DNA of 64,000 nt from Ilex aquifolium (GCA_951799425.1 OX637391.1:20570551-20634550), one strand, 5' to 3'. Counted from the stretch's first letter, positions 36,076 to 47,796 are shown. The notes: generated from the sequence alone by a model not told the origin. Program-made: numbers and translations.

Positions 36076-37388
36076 CTCCCCTTGTTGGAGAGCTAGAGGA
36101 GGCATAGTAGGAAGTAGAATAGTTGATGGAGGCTTAGACTCCCACTCTCATTGTAGATTTAGATCATTTTCCTTATGAAATCTTTATTTTAGAGATTAGT
36201 TTGGCTTTAGTCCAACATCTCTTGCTTGTTATAACAGTAGTTTTATGCTTATGCTTATGTTTATGCTTTCATTTCTCATGCATAGAAGAGAAATAGCTCA
36301 CATCTTGGTTGAGGAAACAACCCTCCAATTCTTGTTTGAGGAAGCCACCCTCCCAATGTGACTAGCTTTCTTCTACTTTTATTGTTCATACATTTCACTT
36401 CCATTGCTTGCGCTTCTTTCTTTCCTAGAAGAGTGAAACTCTTCCACTTTTCTAGAGCTTTATTAAATCCGTGAAGGGTGGAACGTGATTCACCCATTCT
36501 TTGTGAAAGATTGGCTCTGCGTTTGTTGTTACTTTATCTTTTAAAGTTCTCCACTTGGAGGGATGAGCATCACTCACTTTTCTAGCTTTACCCAAGCCAT
36601 GAAGAGTGAGTAGTTTCTCATTCACTCTTTAGTAAGAGGAGAAGGGCATGTATAATTTATCCGGGAATCATATTTGTGCAATGTTCTTTTATGCTTAACG
36701 TTTATTTCTTCTTGTTATCGGATGATTGATTGCATCTAGCAAAGCTAAGGTACTTTGTATAACTGTGAGCTCTTTCTATGACACGGATGACTCCTGCATA
36801 GAAAGACTCATCAGTTCAAGGCAAGTACCCCAGCTAGATCCTCATGACTACCCTTCAATCTCCCCCCTCATTGTACTTCATTTAAAGAATGGAATATTAA
36901 TATCATGATTGGATGTCTTGTAGAAACACTTGCTTGTTTGTAGACGGGTTAAGTCTCGGCACAGGCAATTCTTGTAAACTTCTAGAAAGACATCGGAATC
37001 ATGTTCTTAATTCTCACAATCCATCTTTATCTTCCGATTAACTTGCTGTTGACACGGGATTTAATTGAGTTATCAAGCACAATTATGACAAACCGGATAA
37101 TTGACTACATGTCCAGATCCTTGCACTAAAGAGTGACTCTTTTTAATTAGCATTTATCTCCTATTTAGTTAAGAAAATCCTCTTGGAAAGAATCTTATAT
37201 TATGTCCAGCAAAACCCATATCTCACAGCAAATCTAAAAGGTTACAATCAAAAGGTCTCTACCACTGCTTGCCTTAGAAATATCAACAAAAGTTCCCTGT
37301 AGATTCGACTCCGGACTCAAACCGGATTATTACTACAGCTTGACCGCCTGCACTTGGGTGTACACATTGGATCAAGCCATCAAGTTTT

Positions 37389-37406
37389 TGGCGCCGTTGC
37401 CGGGGA
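37389..37406 (+). promoter_or_regulatory. E: primer-binding site
   Basis: TGGCGCCGTTGCCGGGGA six bases inside the 5' LTR. This is the usual Athila/Tat-type site, thought to pair with a tRNA-Asp-type 3' end; I have not checked the tRNA. Confidence 0.88.
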
Positions 37407-37499
37407 GCCTTTGAAAGGTGCTTTAAGGTAAAAGGTAAAAAAACCTTCAACATTGTGTATATTTTGGTTTACTGTAAATAACTTTGTTTTATTTTCTTT

Positions 37500-39400
37500 A
37501 TGACTGAGGGCACTCCTCACTTCCAAAATTTGCCAGCAGAATCGTGTGAGTCAGTGAATCAGCCTGAACCTAATTCACCTAGATCAGTAGCAGACTCTTG
37601 TGAGGGTAGTATGGCAAATAATGAAAGAAATGGAGAAGTCTCTATGAGAGAGGAGGAGGTCCCTAACATTCGAACTTTGCGGGATTACTTGAATCCCACA
37701 AGAATAGTGTCCCCTCTTGTTTTATTTTTCCTGAAAATGCTCCCCTCTTTACTGTAAAGCCGGGGACAGTGCAGTTATTGCCCGTGTTTCATGGATTGGA
37801 TGCAGAAAATCCATATCTGCATATAAAAGATTTCGAAGAAGTGTGTGGAACATTTCAAGACAATTCTGAATTAGCCAAAATGAAATTGTTTTCTTTCTCT
37901 TTGAGGGATAGAGTCAAACAATGGTTAAATTCTTTAAAGGCTTTTTCAATACCCAATTGGCAAGCATTGCAAAATGAATTTTTTAGAAAAATTTTCCCTT
38001 TACATCGCACAAATGCACTAAAAAGGCAAATCATGAATTTTGCGGTCAAAAAAGGAGAAACTTTTTATCAAAGTTGGGAGAGATTCAAAGATCTGCTCCA
38101 ATCTTGCCCACATCATGCTTTTGAAAATTGGACTTTGGTAGGATTTTTCTATGACTCTTTACCCTCTAGACTACGTCAGTTTGTCGAAATGATGGCCCAA
38201 GGAGAATTCATGGGAAAAAGTCCGGAGGAGGCATTCAATTTTTTCGACACCATATCTGACAGTTCTCAGATGTGGGACTCAGCCTCCCCTACCACTGTAG
38301 AAGCCAGACCATCTAATTCCCAAGGAGGAAAATATGTCTTGAGAGAGGATGATGACTTGAGAGCAAAAATGTCCACATTGTCTCGAAAGCTCGAAGCTTT
38401 AGAGATGAAGAAAGTCCATCAAGTTGATGTGAGCCCTTCCACTGAGCAAGTGTGTGGAATCTGTGCGCTAACAGGACACCCTACTGGGGAGTGTCCCACC
38501 ATCCCAGCATTCAAAGAAGTCTTGTTGGAACAAACACATGCCGTTTCCAACTTCAACAAGCCCTACTCCAACCCATATTCTAAAACATACAATCCAGGGT
38601 GGCGAAATCATCCTAACTTCAGTTGGAAGAACACACAACCAATACCCATGAACCAACAACAAGGACCATACCCACCACCTCAAGGACCTCCTGCATATCA
38701 ACCATACCAACCACCACAAAAGAGGAACCTTGAGGACACATTAAATCAGTTCATGCAAAGCCAAATGAATTATAACAATAATTCCACACAGGCTTTCACT
38801 GATTTCAAAACTCAGACCACTCAATCTTTTGAGGATCTTAAAAGTCACATCCAAAAGTTGACTCAATCCATGGTCACACACGAAAAGGGAAAGTTTCCTG
38901 CCCAACCAAAGCAACCACAAGGCCAATTCCATGTAGGGAACCCTTCAACAACAAGAAACACCCAAGACCAAGCCCAAGCTGTCACGACACTAAGAAGTGG
39001 CAAAGTGATTGACAAAACAATCAGAGACATACTCATTCCCAAGCCAAGACCTGAGTCAATCCCAGCCAATCCATCATCTGAACCTGAACCAATTGAGAAA
39101 GACCCTGAGCCTGTGATTGAACAAGAGTCAGAACCTTCTGAGAAAAAGGAACCTTCGAATCCCGTTCTGGCTCCATTTCCTCATCGACTCAGAACCAAAC
39201 AGAAAGTGAAAAATCAGCCTGAAATTTACGAGCTTTTTAAGCAAGTAAATATCAACATCCCACTTCTGGATGCAATCAAACAAGTCCCGCCTTATGCCAA
39301 GTTTCTAGAAGACTTGTGCACAGTCAAGAGAAGCCAGAAAGTCCAAAAAAGAGCTTTCCTAACGGAACAAGCTAGTGCTCTTCTCCAACAGAAAACCCTT
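37500..39400 (+). pseudogene. E: gag region
   Basis: Athila gag. The capsid-like part has FSLRDRVKQWLNSL, WQALQNEFFRKIFP and GETFYQSWERFKDLLQSCP. A LSRKLEALEMK helix, the zinc-knuckle segment CGICALTGHPTGECP (near 38450-38500) and YNPGWRNHPNFSW follow. Then comes a Pro/Gln-rich linker (38640-38720) and an acidic Glu/Pro stretch (39070-39150). Longer than Tekay gag, as usual for Athila. Confidence 0.92.
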
Positions 39401-39990
39401 CCAAAATACAAAGACCCAGGGTGTCCGACTGTCTCATGTATCATTGGAAACTTCAGAATTGAACAAGCCTTGTTAGACCTTGGAGCCAGCGTTAATCTGC
39501 TACCCTACTCTGTCTATCAATAGTTGGGTCTGGGTGAACTTAAACCCACTTGTGTCACACTCCAGTTGGCTGACAGATCTGTCAAAACCCCCAGAGGGAT
39601 TGTTGAAGATGTGCTTGTCCAAGTAGATAGTTTTGTCTTCCCTGTTGACTTCATTGTTCTGGATACTCAACCAGCAATAAATTCGGAGAACCAAATTCCC
39701 GTCATTCTTGGTCGACCATTCCTAGCAACTTCCAATGCTTTAATCAATTGCAGGAATGGAGTCATGAAATTAATTTTTGGGAATATGACTCTCGAAATGA
39801 ACATTTTCAATATTGCTAAACATCCAGAAGAGGAAAAGGAAGAAAGGGAAGTAAACTCCATAGAATCTTTGATACAGGAACATCTGGATGATACATTCTG
39901 TGAGGATCCCACTGAATCATCTCTGTTAGAACTCATCTCATCAGAAATAACAGATGATGACCCAAATCCCCCAAGTGACCCTACTCATAC
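39400..39990 (+). pseudogene. E: aspartic protease region
   Basis: Active-site segment ALLDLGASVNLLPYSVY near 39468-39520, then GIVEDVLVQVDSFVFPVDF and ILGRPFLATSNALINC. DLGAS replaces the DSGA form of Tekay proteases. Confidence 0.9.
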
Positions 39991-40079
39991 TGTTGAGACC
40001 TGGGCACTCAAATTCGAAGAAATTTCACCAAGTGGCACAAAGCCAGTCTCATCAAGTGTTTAGCCCACCAAAGCCTGAA

Positions 40080-41130
40080 TTGAAACCTCTCCCATCTGAC
40101 CTCAAATATGCATTCTTAGGAGAGAATGAGTCATACCCAGTGGTAATTTCATCTAAACTCACAGACTTGCAAGAGTCTAAATTGCTTGAAGTTCTTCGAA
40201 GTCATAAAAGTACCATTGGATGGACCATCGCTGACTTGAAAGGTATAAGCCCGTTAATCTGCAATCATGCCATATACCTTGAAGAGGATTCAAAACCCTC
40301 TCGTCAAATGCAGCGACGACTGAACCCTCACATGAAGGAAGTTGTGAGAATTGAGGTACTTAAACTCTTAGATGCAGGGATAATCTTCCCTATCTCAGAT
40401 AGTAAATGGGTCAGTCCAACCCAAGTTGTGCCAAAAAAAACTGGGGTCACAGTGGTCAAAAATGATGCAAATGAACTAGTACCAACTCGAGTCGTCACAA
40501 GATGGCGAATGTGCATTGATTATCGAAAACTCAATTTGGTCACTAGAAAATATCATTTTCCTCTCCCATTTCTTGACCAAGTCCTGGAGAGAATTGCAGG
40601 CCATGCATTTTACTGTTTCTTGGATGGATATTCAGGGTATAACCAAATTGAGATAGCCCTAGATGATCAGGAGAAAACAACATTCACATGCCCCTTTGGC
40701 ACCTTTGCATTCAAAAGGATGCCATTTGGACTTTGTAACGCTCCTGCAACATTCCAAAGATGTATGCTAAGCTTGTTCAGTGATATGGTTGAAAATTTTT
40801 TTGGAAGTATTTATGGATGACTTCTCTGTCTATGGTGATTCATTCGATTTGTGTTTAACCAATCTGGAGAAAGTACTGATCAGATGTAAGGAAGCCAACC
40901 TAGTGCTCAATTGGGAAAAATGCCATTTTATGGTAACACAGGGCATTGTTTTTGGTCACATCGTGTCGTCTGAAGGCATGAAAGTTGACAAGGCAAAAAT
41001 TGATTTGATTGAAAATTTGCCTGCCCCTAAGACTGTAAAGGATGTTCGATCATTCCTAGGACATGCAGGGTTCTACAGGAGATTCATAAAAGATTTCAGT
41101 ACCATAGCAAAACCAATGTGCCACCTCCTA
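40080..41130 (+). pseudogene. E: reverse transcriptase region
   Basis: Motifs in order: SDSKWVSPTQVVPKK, RMCIDYRKLNLVT, FLDGYSGYNQIEIA, FGTFAFKRMPFGLCNAP, the catalytic FMDDFSVYG block near 40812, [14 protein letters not shown] and [16 protein letters not shown]. Ty3/gypsy fingers-palm order is complete in outline. Confidence 0.92.
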
Positions 41131-41770
41131 AGTCAGGATGTAATATTTGATTGGAATGAAGCATGCCAAAAAGCCTTTGATAAGCTAAAAGACATGTTAA
41201 TTTCTGCACCAATAATGCAACCTCCTGACTGGAATCTTCCTTTTGAACTAATGTGTGATGCAAGTGATTTTGTTGTAGGTGCTGTATTGGGACAAAGAAA
41301 AGATAAGAAACCCCATGTGATTTACTATGCAAGCAAAACTTTGAATGATGCCCAAATGAATTATTCAACAACTGAGAAAGAATTGATTGCTGTAGTTTTT
41401 GCACTAGAAAAATTCCGTTCTTATCTTGTTGGTTCTTCTGTTACTGTATTCACTGACCATGCAGCTCTAAAATTTTTGCTCACAAAGAAGGACGCCAAAC
41501 CAAGACTCTTGAGATGGATACTTTTGCTCCAAGAGTTTGATCTTGTCATTAAGGACAAGAAAGGTGTCGAGAATGTGGTGGCAGATCATCTGTCCAGACT
41601 AACCTATGAATTTCATGAGGATGGACTGCCAATCAATGAGAAATTCCCAGATGAACAACTGTTCATGATTGATAATACACCATGGTATGCAGACATTGCT
41701 AACTTTCTTGCTACTGGTACACTCCCTCCATCTTTTACCATGTTGGACAAAAAGAAATTTCTGAGGTAGG
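41130..41770 (+). pseudogene. E: RNase H region
   Basis: Motifs: [75 protein letters not shown] and [10 protein letters not shown]. Continuous with RT. Confidence 0.92.
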
Positions 41771-41779
41771 TTCGTAACT

Positions 41780-43053
41780 TCTTTTGGGAGGATCCTTACG
41801 TATTCAAGTACTGTAAAGATCAAATCATAAGACGTTGCATCCCTGCTCATGAAAGTAGCCAGGTAATAACATTTTGTCATTCTGAAGCATGCGGTGGCCA
41901 CTTTTCATCAAGAAAAACAGCTGCAAAAATATTGCAGTGTGGATTTTACTGGCCCACACTTTTCAAAGATATCCACGCCTTTTGTTTAACTTGTGATAGG
42001 TGTCAAATGTTGGGAAACATTTCTAAAAGAAATATGATGCCCTTAAACCCCATTCTGGTAATTGAAATTTTTGACTGTTGGGGCATCGATTTTATGGGAC
42101 CATTTCCCCCTTCCTTTGGCTATCTATACATTTTAGTGGCTGTAGACTATGTATCCAAATGGGTTGAAGCAATTCCATGCCGAAACAATGATCACAAAAC
42201 AATGATCAAATTTTTGAAAGAAAATATTTTGTCCCGGTTTGGAATTCCGAAATCAATCATAAGCGATGGGGGTGCTCATTTTTGCAATCGTCCCTTCTGG
42301 AATTTAATGAAAAAATACTTGATTTTTCACAAAATTGCAACCCCTTATCACCCACAGACTAGTGGACAAGCTAAGTTAGCTAATCGGGAGATCAAATTAA
42401 TTTTGGAAAAAACGGTGAATCCAGATCGCAAAGATTGGTCGTTAAGACTAACTGATGCGCTCTGGGCATACCGAACTACTTTTAAAACAATTTTGGGCAT
42501 GTCTCCTTATCAATTAGTCTATGGAAAGTCATGTCACTTGCCTGTGGAATTGGAACATAGGGCATACTGGGCCATTAAAGCAATGAATTTTGACTTAGAC
42601 AAGGCTGGGCTAACAAGGAAACTTCAGATAAATGAATTGGAGGAATTGAGAAATGAATCATATGAAAATGCTAAGATTGCTAAAACCAGGATGAAAATCT
42701 TTCATGATAAACACATTGTGCGGAAATCTTTTGAGCCATCTCAAAAAGTCTTGCTATTTAATTCAAGACTCCGCCTCTTCCCTGGTAAGTTAAAATCAAG
42801 ATGGACTGGGCCTTACATTGTGAAAAAGGTGTTTGAACACGGAGCAGTTGAAGTGGAAAACCCAGCAAACGGTAATAATTTTACTGTTAATGGTCAGAGG
42901 TTAAAACCATTTTTGGAGGATTTTGTTAGAAATGTGGAAACCATTCTTTTAATGGAACCAGAGTACTCCTCCGAAATTCGCGCCTGCCGACACTCCAGTG
43001 GATCGGGTCAGGAAATATCTACTCCAACCCGACCCACTGGGGCACCTTTATAA
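41780..43053 (+). pseudogene. E: integrase region
   Basis: HHCC part ([25 protein letters not shown]), catalytic core ([53 protein letters not shown]), then [19 protein letters not shown] and a C-terminal domain with [15 protein letters not shown] and [11 protein letters not shown]. No chromodomain. Confidence 0.92.
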
Positions 43054-43094
43054 GGCGCCCACTTTTTCCCCAGCCGCCGCAGCTGGCCCCCCCC

Positions 43095-43140
43095 TTACTT
43101 CTTCTTCTTCTTCTTCTTCTTTTTCTTTTCTTCTTCTTCC
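43095..43140. repeat. E: CTT/TTC-rich microsatellite
   Basis: A run of CTT triplets followed by TTTTC units behind integrase. Confidence 0.85.
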
Positions 43141-43419
43141 TTCTGTTAGTCTTCGAGTCTCTGTTACCTGAGAAAACACCCATGACCACACACTCCACAA
43201 ACACGATATTTTGCTTCATGTTTTGCATTTTAATCCTATATTTGCTCACGGGTGTCCTTCTCTTGTTCGCACTCATACATAAGGATTTTCAGCCTACCCG
43301 AAATCCAGATCTGTGCACAGATGAGTAATTTTTGGTGTTTTTATTTGTAGGTCCCAGCGGTGAAAAGATCTCTACCATTCAACCTCGTCTCCACACGCCA
43401 TGAACCGGTAAAATCGAAA

Positions 43420-43453
43420 CATTGGGGACAATGTTCAGTTTAGGTTGGGGGGT
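43420..43453 (+). promoter_or_regulatory. E: CATTG stem-loop plus G-tract behind integrase
   Basis: CATTGGGGACAATG at 43420-43433, then TTTAGGTTGGGGGGT. Same layout as in A, D2 and F. Confidence 0.6.
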
Positions 43454-43646
43454 ATGATCAGTTCATCAGTTTCAGTTTATTTTCGTTCATAATTTTCGCA
43501 AATTTTTTTTTTAATTTTTATTGTCGTTGTTGATCATGTTTGAACATTGATTGTATAAATTGATTATGCTTATGAATCAGCTTCAATCGTCTTTGTGACT
43601 GGCAGACGTTAAAGAACCAGATAGTGAGTCTTAAAATTTAGCAATC

Positions 43647-43874
43647 ATGGATGTAAATCTTTTTTGGTTTAGCCTAGGAGTCTTACGTACTTTTCCATCT
43701 GATGTACATACTATGATCATGAGAAAAGCAAGATTAGTAAGGAAGGCTAAAATCAAAGAAAAACAAGCGAAACCCCTCTGTGGCAGAAGTAGCTTTGCCA
43801 AACGCCGTCGTGTAAAAAGGCTTGGTGCCTGTAAACAGTGTGGCAGATACTTTCACGAAAAAAGGTACAACTAG
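43647..43874 (+). CDS. E: small basic post-integrase ORF
   Basis: 75 codons. The N-terminal half is mixed hydrophobic (LFWFSLGVLRTFPSDVHTM); the C-terminal half is strongly basic (FAKRRRVKRLGACKQCGRYF) with a CKQC pair. Homologous to 1049-1264 of A, in the same place behind integrase. No known family is recognised; it could be a separate product or an exon joined to a later ORF. The ATG is simply the first in frame. Confidence 0.55.
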   Translation: MDVNLFWFSLGVLRTFPSDVHTMIMRKARLVRKAKIKEKQAKPLCGRSSFAKRRRVKRLGACKQCGRYFHEKRYN

Positions 43875-44317
43875 TGTTCTGAACCAATTTTCGATCGCGC
43901 ACTTGATCGATTAGACTGGATAGTGAATGGGCTGAGTAAGGATTACTCTGATACGCCATGCTATTCCGGTACTGTGCTTAACCGATTTGTGAGAGAGAAA
44001 GTTGGGAGAGTTACTGGTTGTCCATTTTACACAAACACAGAGGGAGACTCAGATTAGATAATTTTCTGTAGGAAATGTGTACTTTTGTTGGGGGAGTGAA
44101 TGCCAAAGGTCCGAATTTGTTGTAAAAAGTGTAAAAATCTTTTTGTATAAATTTCTTTTTGAAAATATGGGCCGAGTAAGGAATGCCCCAAAATACCAAC
44201 CTGAAGCGTGGGTAGGGGTTCATCCTGAGACGCCTTAGTTTTTGAATTAAATTTGTGTGTTTTGTCTTCTTTGATTGTATATAGTGCAATAGAGAAAAAT
44301 TTTAATTTTTGGTTCAA

Positions 44318-44620
44318 CGTTCGAACGCCAGGTAACGTTCGAACGTTGACTGCTTACAGTACTCAGCCTCTGATGAAGCTTCTGTAGAAACACAAAAGTA
44401 CTGGGAGCTCAGTCCGTTCGAACGCCAATAGACCGTTCGAACGAGATTAACGTTCGAACGCCAATAGACCGTTCGAACGAAGAGTACTTACAGTACTTTG
44501 GCATCTAACAGAAACACAAAAGTACTGGGAGCTCACCACGTTCGAACGCCAAACCACGTTCGAACGATCTGTTTAAAATCCTTCTACCCACGTTCGAACG
44601 TCACAAACGTTCGAACGTTA
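44318..44620. repeat. E: internal CGTTCGAACG palindrome array, 10 copies
   Basis: Ten copies in pairs (gaps 8-9 bp, e.g. CCAATAGAC), the same class as in the E LTRs. Spacers contain AAAAGTACTGGGAGCTCA twice. An eleventh copy at 44844-44853 ends two bases before the ATG of the env-like ORF. Confidence 0.92.
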
Positions 44621-44630
44621 CAACTCAGGT

Positions 44631-44638
44631 TATAAAAA
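44631..44638 (+). promoter_or_regulatory. E: candidate internal TATA box upstream of env-like ORF
   Basis: TATAAAAA eleven bases after the internal array and about 218 bp before the ATG at 44856. The arrangement of array then TATA box repeats that of the LTR. Transcription from here is inference. Confidence 0.5.
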
Positions 44639-44855
44639 CCTGGTTCGTCGTTTTCAGCCAAAATCCCCAATTTTTTTCAAAACCCTAGAATTCCTTTTCA
44701 CTCCACAGACCTCAACTTGCCCTCATTCCCCAAGAATACCCAAATTCAACCTTCCCTAACTCCTCCCCACATCAAAATCATCAATCCCAGACCTAGAACC
44801 CTAAGTTCCAGTACTTTTCAGGACCCTCCCAAATCAAAACCCACGTTCGAACGCC

Positions 44856-45974
44856 ATGCCAAGGATGAAACTCCCTGCCAGGCGTGCTCCACCAGTGAAT
44901 CAAGACCCAAACATTGTAGAAGAAGTGATTGAAGAAAGAGGAGGAAGGCAAAGGACAAAGACATATGACAGAACCAGATTTCCTAATGCCTTAAAGGCTG
45001 AGAGGTATGAGAATTTTTACCATAAGCATGCAATTGTCTGTGAGAGAGATGTCGTAATCGATAACTTTGCTGGGATTGGTATAAGGCAGGAGATGGAGAG
45101 GAGGGAGTGGGTCTGGTATTTGAGAAATGGTGGAGACGCCGTTGTTGACTTAGTGCGGGAGTTTTACTCCAACGCTGAGATCATCAACGGCGCAATCTGG
45201 ACATATGTTAGGGGTACCCACATTGACGTGGATGAAGCATACATTGTAGAAATAAGGGAGGAAATACCCCGAGTGCAAAACCCTACCTACCCACCAAAGA
45301 AGGATGTAGCAATGAATGTGGTAGGAAAGGAATTGACGGGGATAGCTGACTTTCCATGGGCGGGGAGGAGATTTTTGAAGGAAGGGGAGCTCACCGACAA
45401 GTATAAAATGATGAATTTGATTGCGGTGTCCAACTTCGCTCCCGTAGGAAGAAAGAATGAGATTTTACCCGACATGGCTCGACTTCTGTATGCCATTGGC
45501 AAGGGACATACCATTGACCTCCCCTCTCTCATCCTGAGTGAAATGAAGAAGGGGTGTGATGTAAAGAGGAGTGCACTCCCTTTTGGTACTTTGGTGACTG
45601 AAATGTGCACGGAGCATGGGGTGAGGGTGAAGCCTGAGATGGAGATCCAAAAGCCAATGGGGCCACTAAACAAGGCTTCCTTCCGGAGAAGCCAAAGTCA
45701 TAGTGGCGGCCCAGCGGCAAGGCAAGAAGAGCCCCCGGCCCATGGAGTGGATGAGGTACAAGAGGAGCTAGATGAGATGGAGAGAGAGATAGAGAGAGAG
45801 ATGGAGGAAGAGGAAAATCAGCCAGCAGGTGAAGGCACTAGCACCAGCACCAGCACCCGACGCTCCTTACGGGACATCATGCTTAGCATTAAAGCTAAGC
45901 AGGATGAGATCCTTAGGTATCTGAGGGGTGGACATGGTGGACATGGAGGAGCTAGTGGACAAGGAGGAGAGTGA
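44856..45974 (+). CDS. E: Athila env-position ORF (putative plant transposon protein type), open
   Basis: 372 codons, open throughout. The N-terminus is basic and Pro-rich. The central part (residues about 40-270) resembles the family often annotated as putative plant transposon protein, including ARLLYAIGKGHTIDLPSLI and LPFGTLVTEMC. The C-terminus has an acidic, coiled-coil-prone stretch (VDEVQEELDEMEREIEREM), Thr/Ser repeats and a Gly/His tail. By position it is the Athila env-like ORF, but no signal peptide or membrane span is visible, so a nuclear or nucleic-acid role seems as likely. The function is unknown. Residues near LPFG match the F copy (PFGSMVTRLCDHAK). Confidence 0.75.
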   Translation: MPRMKLPARRAPPVNQDPNIVEEVIEERGGRQRTKTYDRTRFPNALKAERYENFYHKHAIVCERDVVIDNFAGIGIRQEMERREWVWYLRNGGDAVVDLVREFYSNAEIINGAIWTYVRGTHIDVDEAYIVEIREEIPRVQNPTYPPKKDVAMNVVGKELTGIADFPWAGRRFLKEGELTDKYKMMNLIAVSNFAPVGRKNEILPDMARLLYAIGKGHTIDLPSLILSEMKKGCDVKRSALPFGTLVTEMCTEHGVRVKPEMEIQKPMGPLNKASFRRSQSHSGGPAARQEEPPAHGVDEVQEELDEMEREIEREMEEEENQPAGEGTSTSTSTRRSLRDIMLSIKAKQDEILRYLRGGHGGHGGASGQGGE

Positions 45975-46599
45975 GAGAGAGGGATTTCTATTTCTGTTCT
46001 TTTTTTTTTTTTATGTTTGTTTAAAGTGCTTCTTTTTTATGAATTTCTTCCTTGATAGTTGTAAGTTTGTGTGTGGTTGTGAATGAATTGAACCGTTGAT
46101 ATTAAAAGATGATATTTTGAAATGAATGGTTCCATTTATCACTTTTATTTGTTTTAATGCATTTGTAGATTTAGCATAAAAATTAAAAGGTGAATGGAAC
46201 AAATGTGGATGTAAGAATGTTTGCTAGAGTAAATATGCACATGATCGGTTTGACACCTCCATTTATCAACCGAGACTTAAAACCACATTTCTTGAAAAGA
46301 TTGGTATTCTCTCTATACTTAAATTGTCATATGTACATCGATATTTGTTATTTTAAAGGTACAGGAGGATCTTACTCGAAAATGGAATTGGTATATAACC
46401 AATACCCCCTGGAAAACCCGACATACACAGTGGAGATAACAAAGAACACCAGGGTGAGTTTCGAACCTAATAATGCTTTCGAGAGATAATCAATGTTTAC
46501 TCAAGTAAATTCTTTTCAAATCTCAATTTTTGAATGATCTCATTAACCTTGCTTTGATTGACGCACTTAAAAGTGATCTATTGACATATCCCACATGGA
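45975..46599 (+). other. E: noncoding stretch after env-like ORF
   Basis: AT-rich. A 99-codon frame at 46190-46489 has no recognisable family and no counterpart seen elsewhere in the window. No feature supported. Confidence 0.5.
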
Positions 46600-47796
46600 A
46601 CCATCGCATACGACACATACATGTGCACATGCTTGAGAAATGATCTTAGGCCATCTTTGATATAATATTGAGCCTTAGACCTTTTTTTGAAAATTTTTTT
46701 ATCCTTCGTTAGCCATGTTTGAGCCATCAATGTATAAAGTTTTCTTTGATAAACCTACATGATTACCAATCCACAGGAAAACATACTTGACATACCTTGG
46801 CTATCTAATTTTCTTACATCCTCTTTGTAAGATGATACAGAAAAAGGAAAAGAAAAAGGAGCATTCGAGATTATCATCCAAGAAGAGTTGATTGGAACAA
46901 TTGAAACAAAACAGATGCAAAAAGGCAAGAACTTGCCAAGAAAGTGAAAAAAAAATGAGAAAAATGAAAGAAAGAAATGTCATCTCTCGGCAAAATATCA
47001 AGAAGTTAGAAAAAGGTGTGCTACAATACGCAAACATCATATAGCTTTTGAAAATCTCTGACGTCGTTTCGTTAGCCACTGACCTCTGGCCACGCTACAA
47101 CCCATGAAAAGCCCTAATTGATCTCAAGTATGTTACATGCATGTGTTGTTAATCACAATTGGGATATGGTAAATAGCATTCCTTTTAATTGCATTAATAT
47201 TCTTTCATGAGATTATGCCAAACATAAGTAGTTGCTTCTTTAAAATTTCACTCCTTTCCCAAATTGTGCATGTGATTTTTCGATTGGCCATCTTCTGATC
47301 ACATGATCTGTGAGAAACAAGTCACTATAATCAGAGTGAACCTTTGCTGAGAGTATACTACGTGAGGTTTGTGAAATCGAAACTATCCATGGAAGGTGAT
47401 AAAAGGGAGTATTTGTTACATAACAATTCCTGTTGCTTGAATGATCATTCCTACTGCGTTGAGAATTTCAAATACCAATGTAACAAATGATAATTTTTGC
47501 ATAGAATGAATACCTGTTAAATAAGGGCGTGTGAGACATAAGTCAAAAATTGAAAATCTGGTGTCCCAACGACCATGATGCTAATTTACTTTAGTCAGCA
47601 TTCTCCTATGCACATCTGTTCGACTGAAGTTTGTGGGTAGCTTCTCTGAAAACCCTCACGAGACAACACTCGTCCGCTAGGGTAAACCTAGTGGTTCAAC
47701 GGCTTGTTGCATAAGCTAAATGCAACCGGATGACCTACGAAAATGGCATTAGGAGTAGAATTTTCTTTTTCGTATTACTAGAGACTAGCAATATTT
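46600..47796 (+). other. E: conserved noncoding block
   Basis: Aligns with F 31540-32400 and with D2 (minus strand). Shared blocks are GAAATGATCTTAGGCCATCT, TTCATGAGATTATGCCAA and, near 47660-47700, GAGACAACACTCGTCCGCTAGG.. (as in D2). No ORF of note. Confidence 0.7.

Larger units (their letters stand above)
35426..37382 (+). repeat. E: 5' LTR
   Basis: 1957 bp, TGATTAGTAC...GCCATCA. It contains the CGTTCGAACG array (35611-35974) and a TATA box at 36068. Short ORFs inside are chance frames. Confidence 0.96.

Noticed and set aside
35772-36107. 111-codon ORF, also present at 48156-48491
   Set aside because: Present twice only because both are LTR copies of E; it runs through the palindrome array and TATA box.
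45287-45673. 128-codon minus-strand ORF
   Set aside because: Antisense shadow of the env-position ORF of E.
46190-46489. 99-codon plus-strand ORF in E
   Set aside because: Lies in AT-rich sequence next to the conserved noncoding block; no counterpart in F or D2 and no recognised family.
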